Part shown: positions 40,357 to 45,827 of the stretch, one piece after another
Layout of the letters: each line of letters opens with the position of its first letter
How positions within the stretch are numbered: position 1 is the first letter of the stretch
NCBI GenBank assembly: GCA_022775005.1
Contig: JALFJR010000107.1
Span: 1-45,827, forward strand
DNA length: 45,827 bases
Direction: 5' to 3'
From: Parabacteroides sp.
Lineage (GTDB): Bacteria > Bacteroidota > Bacteroidia > Bacteroidales > Tannerellaceae
Position numbers and translations under genes: made by a program
Notes under the pieces: model-generated
What the model was told of the DNA's origin: nothing
Database searches by the model: none
Seen by the model: the letters and a program-made list of their open reading frames with translations, nothing else

Positions 40357-43299
40357 ATGAAAAGAACCGTATTTCATTTATTCGGATACTGGCTGTGTAT
40401 CTGTCTGCTACTCGTGGCGGGCTGTCACGACGACGAACTGTTCCGTGTGGATAATGAGTTGGGCTCCTCCTTGGAAGAGTCGGGCGATTACAAGATCAGC
40501 ACCTTCTCACTACCCAACGAGCGTTTGCAGCTGACAGATGCCTTGCCTTGCGAGGTGGTCTTAATCTCGCAAGCCAATGGTGACACACTCTCCTATGCGG
40601 CCACAAGCATCCTATCGGCAAACAACCTTCGCCTCCAGATGCAAATACCCAAGGTAGAAACAATTGCCGACAGCGATTACGAATTGCGTATTCGCATAAC
40701 AGAGGGCGTGTTGGAAAGCTCCACCTTCTTGGTGACGTTCAAGAACGAGATGCTACTGCTGCTGCTCAAAGAGGGCATCAAATATGACAAACTGAGCGGA
40801 AAGGGCACGGAGAGCGAACCCTATCAGATTCGCAACGCAAAAAACTTCAAGACTTTACGAACTGAACTGATGAAAGACTCCACCTATGCCGCCGGCATCT
40901 ATTTCAAGCAGTTAAGCAACTTCGAGGTGCCAAATGATGGCGAGGTCGATGGAAGAGGCTACGGAGCCTCCTATCCCTTTGCGGGACATTACGACGGCGG
41001 AAGCCACGCCTTGACAGATCTTCGTTACATCGGGGCGGAAGACGCCGATAAAGATTCCGGAATAGGTCTGTTCAGTCAATTGTTAGACAACGCAACCATC
41101 ACCGACCTCACGATCAAAGGGGCAGATCTACGAAAAGTGGTGAACAACTGTGGTCTTTTGGCAGGCTCCGCTTCGGGCAATATCTCCCTCACGAACATCA
41201 AAGTGTCGGGTAGCATCGATGCGAAAGGCAATGGCATTGGCGGCTTGATCGGAACGGTCAATGGGGCGAACATCACCCTGACCGGATGCGAATTTACGAC
41301 CAAAATAGAGGGAAACCAAGCTGTCGGAGGATTGATCGAACAAGCGGAAAACTCCACACTCAATTTCACTGACATCAGCGCATCAGATGACTTCTATGCC
41401 TATGCGCACCATTCGCAGGCTGGCGATTTGATTGGCAAAGCCCAAAAAACAGCCTGTGACATGAATGCCGTAACACTCAATTATACCGTCACCGACGAAG
41501 ACAGCGATGTACGCATCGTGAAGTCTGAGGGAGACTACGCAGGAGGCTTGATCGGCTACCACTCTGGCGATGGCCAAACCGCCAGCTCTTTCAGCCAGAT
41601 CAAGGTGAACTGCCCGGTTTACGCACAGGAGGATTATGCCGGAGGCCTGATCGGTTACAACACCGATGACAAAGCCACTACTTTCACCTCTTGTATCTTC
41701 TCCTCGCTCTTGGAGGGTCACTACTCCTATGTCGGTGGTTTGGTAGGACGTGCGGAGGGAGCGATCTCCTTGGAATCCTGCATGGCTGCGAAAGTCGGAG
41801 GAGGAGCAGCTACGATCAAAGGCAGCTCCTATGTGGGTGGTTTCTTTGGTTACTTAGACGGGAATTTGAGCTTGACGGAAAAAAATCAGATGTATTTTGG
41901 CATAAACGGTAAAGGTAGTTATGTGGGTGGAATAGCAGGCCTGTTGAAAAACTTCGGCACGATTCACCTGGACAACATCGAAACGGATGGGGATGTTAAG
42001 GTGACCGGCGCCTCCTACGTGGGTGGCATAGCCGGCACACTGATCAATGGCATTATGCAAGGAGAGGAGAGTTTCTGGGGGAATACAAACCCATGGAGCT
42101 ACGGTACGATCGCCGATGAATCCTCCTATCTGCCTCATGTAACCGCAACCGTTGGCTTTACCAATGGCAGCTCGGAAACCGTCGGAGGCATCATTGGCTA
42201 TATGGAGAGCTGCACGCTCAAATACGTCTGCGCAAAAGCCACCGTATATGGAAAGAGTAGAGGCGGCTTGGTCGGCGAGGCCCTGAAATCCACTATTTCC
42301 CATGCAGTCAACCGCCCATCATCGGAAAACGCAGAATCTCAGAGCGGCCAGACAACGGTGATAGGAGGTATCGCTGCCAGAGCAAAAGACTGCAACGTGG
42401 ACAACCTGATCAATTACGAAAATCTTCCCCAGGCTGACACAATAGGAGGCGTTATTGGTCATTTCAGCTACTTCCCTGACAGCGAAGACAACAAAGTGGC
42501 AAGCTATTGTGCCAACACAGGTAGTGTCGAAGGAAAACGCTACATCGGCGGTGTATTCGGACTTATCGAGGGAAATGGGGACAAGGAAATAATCCACTGC
42601 GGCAACTATGGCAAAATCACCGGCATAAACACCAGCGGCGACGAGAGCGATCAATCAGGTATCGGAGGAATTGCCGGGATGGCTGGTTCGCACACCACCC
42701 TCAAAGGCTGCGCCAACCATGGAGAGGTAATCAATAAAGGGCCTTATCATGGTGTCGGTGGTATCGCAGGCGTCTTGGGTGAGGATCCGACTGGCGCAGC
42801 TACCTCCAACTGCGACAACTGGGCCTTCGTCCTTGAATGTTGCAACTATGGCACATTGACAGCCGAGAACGGGGAGACCCGTATGGGCGGTATCGTTGGT
42901 TATATGGAAGAGGGTTGCGCCCACGACTATGATCGCACGAAAATCATGGATTGCTACAATGCGGGCACGGTGAACAACGACAAGAAAGAGCTCATGTCCG
43001 ATCCCGGTGGCATTGTCGGATTGGTGGATAACTACGCAAAATGCGAGAACACCGTCAACTGGGGAACGGTGAACAAAGGAAACGCCGGCATGGGAACTCA
43101 TGGAGGTGCGACCTTCAACCACGAGTCCATGTATGCGCTGAAAGACTCAGGCAAAGACTGGAAATGCGAGATGCTCTCTGAGGACGAGATGAAAAAGCAG
43201 GATTCTTTCGAGGGCTTTGAATTCAAACGCATTTGGAAGTTGGAGAGCGGTGACAAACATCCCACCCTTCGTGACTGCACCTTCCAGTTCGTGAAATAA
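40357..43299 (+). CDS. GLUG-repeat surface lipoprotein
   Basis: The protein has 980 residues with a lipobox LLVAGC (Cys23). An N-terminal beta domain (about 25-130) is followed by the GKGTESEPYQIRNAKNFKTL entry motif and then many GLUG-type beta-helix turns: GGLIGTVNG, AGGLIGYHSG, AGGLIGYN, VGGLVGRAEG, VGGIAGLL, VGGIAGTL, VGGIIGYME, IGGVFGLIEG, GVGGIAGVLG, GGIVGYMEEG and more, to about residue 930. A final segment (WKLESGDKHPTLRDCTF) closes the helix. GLUG proteins are surface adhesin or structural beta-helices, some carrying attached protease domains; none is attached here. It lies 27 bp behind the broken paralogue and ends in a strong terminator. Confidence 0.9.
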   Translation: MKRTVFHLFGYWLCICLLLVAGCHDDELFRVDNELGSSLEESGDYKISTFSLPNERLQLTDALPCEVVLISQANGDTLSYAATSILSANNLRLQMQIPKVETIADSDYELRIRITEGVLESSTFLVTFKNEMLLLLLKEGIKYDKLSGKGTESEPYQIRNAKNFKTLRTELMKDSTYAAGIYFKQLSNFEVPNDGEVDGRGYGASYPFAGHYDGGSHALTDLRYIGAEDADKDSGIGLFSQLLDNATITDLTIKGADLRKVVNNCGLLAGSASGNISLTNIKVSGSIDAKGNGIGGLIGTVNGANITLTGCEFTTKIEGNQAVGGLIEQAENSTLNFTDISASDDFYAYAHHSQAGDLIGKAQKTACDMNAVTLNYTVTDEDSDVRIVKSEGDYAGGLIGYHSGDGQTASSFSQIKVNCPVYAQEDYAGGLIGYNTDDKATTFTSCIFSSLLEGHYSYVGGLVGRAEGAISLESCMAAKVGGGAATIKGSSYVGGFFGYLDGNLSLTEKNQMYFGINGKGSYVGGIAGLLKNFGTIHLDNIETDGDVKVTGASYVGGIAGTLINGIMQGEESFWGNTNPWSYGTIADESSYLPHVTATVGFTNGSSETVGGIIGYMESCTLKYVCAKATVYGKSRGGLVGEALKSTISHAVNRPSSENAESQSGQTTVIGGIAARAKDCNVDNLINYENLPQADTIGGVIGHFSYFPDSEDNKVASYCANTGSVEGKRYIGGVFGLIEGNGDKEIIHCGNYGKITGINTSGDESDQSGIGGIAGMAGSHTTLKGCANHGEVINKGPYHGVGGIAGVLGEDPTGAATSNCDNWAFVLECCNYGTLTAENGETRMGGIVGYMEEGCAHDYDRTKIMDCYNAGTVNNDKKELMSDPGGIVGLVDNYAKCENTVNWGTVNKGNAGMGTHGGATFNHESMYALKDSGKDWKCEMLSEDEMKKQDSFEGFEFKRIWKLESGDKHPTLRDCTFQFVK

Positions 43300-43316
43300 G
43301 TTTCTCCCATACAGAT

Positions 43317-43364
43317 AGCGGGTGTATCGCAAAGAAATAGGCTTGCGATACTCCCGCTTTTCTT
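43317..43364 (+). terminator. Terminator of the GLUG gene pair
   Basis: AGCGGGTGTATCGCAA (43317-43332) pairs with TTGCGATACTCCCGCT (43343-43358), 16 bp with one mismatch, followed by TTTCTTG. It lies 17 bp after the stop at 43299. Confidence 0.85.
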
Positions 43365-43547
43365 GCTGTATAACAGCTGTGTACAAAACCATGACCAGCC
43401 GCCGATCAAATTCCAAGGACAACGCTTCGAAAAAAAAATCAGCTGTTAATAAAAGTAAAACTTAGGCGGTTGAATTAAACTATTCCCTACGGCAGCCGTC
43501 TATCCCTGCAAAAATATGGAAAAATAAACTATTAATGAATCAAAATT

Positions 43548-45827
43548 ATGAGATTAGGTAAATGGCTTTTATGGTTATGTCTGGCGGTCTTCTCGCCAGC
43601 TGTCTTTGCCCAGCAATCAGGGGTTGAGATCAGGGGAACCATCGTGGAGCAGGGCTCTAACACGCCGATTGAGCAGGCCACTATCCGGTTGCTGAGCGTG
43701 ACGGATAGCTCCATGGTGCGTGGTGTGGTTAGTTCGAAGAACGGATCGTTCTCCCTCAAGAATGTCAAGAAGGGAAACTACTTGCTGCACGTCACTTTCG
43801 TAGGTTTTGACCCGCTGTATCAACCGCTGCAGGTCAGCGGGAAGAAGAACCCGGTGAATGTGGGCAAACTGGAGCTGAACGATGGCTCTATTGAATTGGG
43901 CGAGGCCGTGGTGGTCGGCAAGGCACCGGAGGTAAGCGTGCGCAACGACACGATCGAGTATAACGCCGACTCCTACAAGGTGACGGAGGGATCCGTCTTG
44001 GAAGACCTCTTGAAGAAGATGCCCGGCGTAGAGGTGGATAGCGAAGGAAAAATCACAGTGAATGGCAAAGATGTGAAAAAGGTGATGGTGGACGGCAAGG
44101 AGTTCTTCTCCGACGATCCGAAGGTGGCCTCGAAGAACCTGCCCGCCCAGATGATCGACAAGCTGCAGGTGCTCGACAAGAAGAGCGACATGGCGATGAT
44201 GACCGGCTTCGACGATGGCGAGGAGGAGACGGTGATCAACCTCACCGTGAAACCGGGCATGAAGCAGGGCTGGTTTGGTAACGCTTACGCCGGCTATGGC
44301 ACGGAGGATCGCTACGAGGCGAATGCCATGGTGAACCGCTTCATCAACAACGACCAGGTGACTTTCATGGGGGGCGCGAACAACACCAACAACATGGGAT
44401 TCTCCGACATGGCCTCGACGATGTTCTCCGGCATGGGCGGCGGCGGCCGTTTCATGGGCGGCTTCGGCGCAGGTAGTGGTATCACCTCGTCGGGCAACGC
44501 CGGCTTGAACTTCAGCAAGGAGTTCACCAAGAAGTTCACCTTGGGCGGCAACACCCGCTACTCGCACTCCGACAATGAGGCGCTCAGCAAGAGCGAGAAG
44601 CAGAACTTCCTGCCGGGCGACAGCACCTCCTACGAGAACACGCAGGCCAACAGCCGCACGAAGAACGACAACTTGGGTGTCGATTTCCGCATGGAGTGGA
44701 AGCCCGACACGTTGACGCAGATCCTGTTCCGACCCAGCTTCAACCTGAGCCACAGCATGAGCAATAGCTTCACCGACGCAACCACGCTCGACAATGCCCG
44801 CGACTCGGTCAACACCAACCGCACGAGCAACTACACGGAGAACGATGGCTATCGACTGAATGCCACCTTGGAGTTCAGCCGCAAGCTCAACAGCAAAGGC
44901 CGTGTGTTCAGTGCCTCGGTTTCAGGCGGTAACAGCCACTCGGAGAGCGATGGCCAGAACCGTTCCGACCTGGAATATTTCAACCAAACGGATGCCTTGC
45001 GCAACCAGGTGATCGACCAGCAATCACGCTACGAGAACAACGGCTTCAACTACCGCCTCTACCTGTCGTGGGTGGAGCCGATTGGCCACAACAACTTCAT
45101 CCAGGCTACTTACAGCTTCAGCCAGAACAAGCAGGAGGCCTTGAAGTATGTCTATAGCCAAGACGAGGCAGGTATTTATAATGTATTGGATTCGGCCTAC
45201 AGCAAGAGCACACGCAACAACTTCATCAGCCAGCGTGCCAGCTTGAGCTTCAAGGCGCAACGGGCGAAGTACAACTACACCATCGGTGTGAACTTCGATC
45301 CCTCCTACTCGAAGAGCGAGAACTTCGTGGGCGACACGACGCTGTTCAGCCTGTCGCGCAAGGTGTTCAATGTCTCCCCGATGGCGCAGTTCAACTACAT
45401 GTTCGACAAGCGCACCAACCTGCGTGTGATCTACAATGGCCGCACCTCGCAGCCGAGCATGACGCAGCTGCAGCCGGTGGCCGACATCTCCGACCCGACC
45501 AACATCAAGATCGGTAATCCGGACTTGAAACCGACCTACACCAACAACCTCATGATCCGCTTCCAGCAATTCAAGCCGGAGCAGCAACGGGCGTTGATGG
45601 TGATGGCCAACGGCAACTACGTGGTGAACGACATCGTCAGCTATACCGCCTACGACGCGCAAACCGGTGTGAAGAACACGACCTATAAGAACGTGAACGG
45701 CAACTACAGCGCCAACGCCCGGGTGATCTTCAACTCTCCGCTGAAGAACAAGAAATTCTCGGTCAACTCGATGACGATGGCCTCCTTCAGCAACAGCAAC
45801 GGCTACATCAACGAGGCGAAAAACACC
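43548..45827 (+). CDS. TonB-receptor-like outer-membrane beta-barrel protein (3' end cut by window)
   Basis: An open frame of 760 codons runs from the ATG at 43548 to the window end without a stop. The signal peptide is MRLGKWLLWLCLAVFSPAVFA. Residues 26-115 form a CarboxypepD_reg-like domain (VEIRGTIVEQGSNTPIEQAT). Then comes EAVVVGKAPEVSVRNDTIEY and a plug-like domain (VLEDLLKKMPGVEVDSEGKI, then VMVDGKEFFSDDPKVA). The barrel begins near 245 (GWFGNAYAGYGTEDRYEANA). This is the Bacteroidetes outer membrane beta-barrel (OMP_b-brl_3) group of TonB-receptor-like proteins, not the SusC type; the N-terminal SusC TonB-box signature is absent. Residues about 285-315 are Gly/Met-rich (FSGMGGGGRFMGGFGAG), unusual for a barrel loop and possibly metal-related. 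The ligand is unknown. Confidence 0.88.
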   Translation, partial: MRLGKWLLWLCLAVFSPAVFAQQSGVEIRGTIVEQGSNTPIEQATIRLLSVTDSSMVRGVVSSKNGSFSLKNVKKGNYLLHVTFVGFDPLYQPLQVSGKKNPVNVGKLELNDGSIELGEAVVVGKAPEVSVRNDTIEYNADSYKVTEGSVLEDLLKKMPGVEVDSEGKITVNGKDVKKVMVDGKEFFSDDPKVASKNLPAQMIDKLQVLDKKSDMAMMTGFDDGEEETVINLTVKPGMKQGWFGNAYAGYGTEDRYEANAMVNRFINNDQVTFMGGANNTNNMGFSDMASTMFSGMGGGGRFMGGFGAGSGITSSGNAGLNFSKEFTKKFTLGGNTRYSHSDNEALSKSEKQNFLPGDSTSYENTQANSRTKNDNLGVDFRMEWKPDTLTQILFRPSFNLSHSMSNSFTDATTLDNARDSVNTNRTSNYTENDGYRLNATLEFSRKLNSKGRVFSASVSGGNSHSESDGQNRSDLEYFNQTDALRNQVIDQQSRYENNGFNYRLYLSWVEPIGHNNFIQATYSFSQNKQEALKYVYSQDEAGIYNVLDSAYSKSTRNNFISQRASLSFKAQRAKYNYTIGVNFDPSYSKSENFVGDTTLFSLSRKVFNVSPMAQFNYMFDKRTNLRVIYNGRTSQPSMTQLQPVADISDPTNIKIGNPDLKPTYTNNLMIRFQQFKPEQQRALMVMANGNYVVNDIVSYTAYDAQTGVKNTTYKNVNGNYSANARVIFNSPLKNKKFSVNSMTMASFSNSNGYINEAKNT

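Noticed and set aside
43617-44753. 378-codon minus-strand frame under the partial beta-barrel gene
   Set aside because: Antisense shadow; the plus-strand frame encodes a recognisable receptor-like protein throughout.

Overview
The window reads as a chromosomal segment of a gut-type Bacteroidales bacterium, probably Parabacteroides or a close relative. This is inferred, not searched. The reasons are a SusC/SusD pair, many lipoproteins with Bacteroidetes-style signal peptides, weak Shine-Dalgarno signals, and repeated matches to the Bacteroidetes -7 promoter element TAnnTTTG just upstream of genes. I found no rRNA, tRNA, CRISPR array or prophage. The left edge cuts an apparent IS256-type transposase and the right edge cuts an outer-membrane beta-barrel gene.

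Layout. 1-5 kb: IS remnant, a REP-like inverted repeat, a large surface lipoprotein built of four DUF4988/collagen-like modules, an HU-like DNA-binding protein, and a 23-bp tandem array. 5-10.5 kb: SufS cysteine desulfurase, divergent from a SusA-like GH13 amylase, then an SDR oxidoreductase downstream of a His-rich CobW/G3E GTPase. 10.5-14.4 kb (minus): a probable three-gene operon of TolB-like propeller, acyltransferase-3 membrane protein and SLC13 permease with RCK_C domains. 14.5-21.7 kb (plus): SusC, SusD and an M14 zinc carboxypeptidase. 21.8-27.7 kb (minus): a small AraC-type protein, a 42-bp tandem array, a tricorn-like S41 protease and an M28 aminopeptidase. 27.8-35.8 kb (minus): TSUP permease, LytTR response regulator with its LytS-type kinase, and a heavy-metal RND efflux pair in which the CzcA-like pump is fused to a TolC-like outer-membrane factor and the adaptor is short. 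35.9-36.3 kb: a strictly 41-bp-phased degenerate array. 36.4-38.1 kb: a double-DUF1080 lipoprotein and a Spy/CpxP-like small protein. 38.3-43.3 kb: two tandem GLUG-repeat lipoproteins, the first broken by an amber codon and three frameshifts. 43.5 kb to the end: a partial TonB-receptor-like beta-barrel protein.

How the genes may work together. The SusCD-M14 block beside the tricorn-like and M28 enzymes and the TolB-like propeller looks like a protein- or peptide-harvesting neighbourhood rather than a glycan one (inference). The RND system, whose pump carries the Asp/Asp/Glu pattern of divalent-cation exporters, sits directly upstream of a two-component system that could sense envelope or metal stress. 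The most unusual non-coding features are three intergenic tandem arrays with fixed periods (23, 42 and 41 bp). Two of them are built of hairpin-forming units, and I cannot assign them to any feature class I know.
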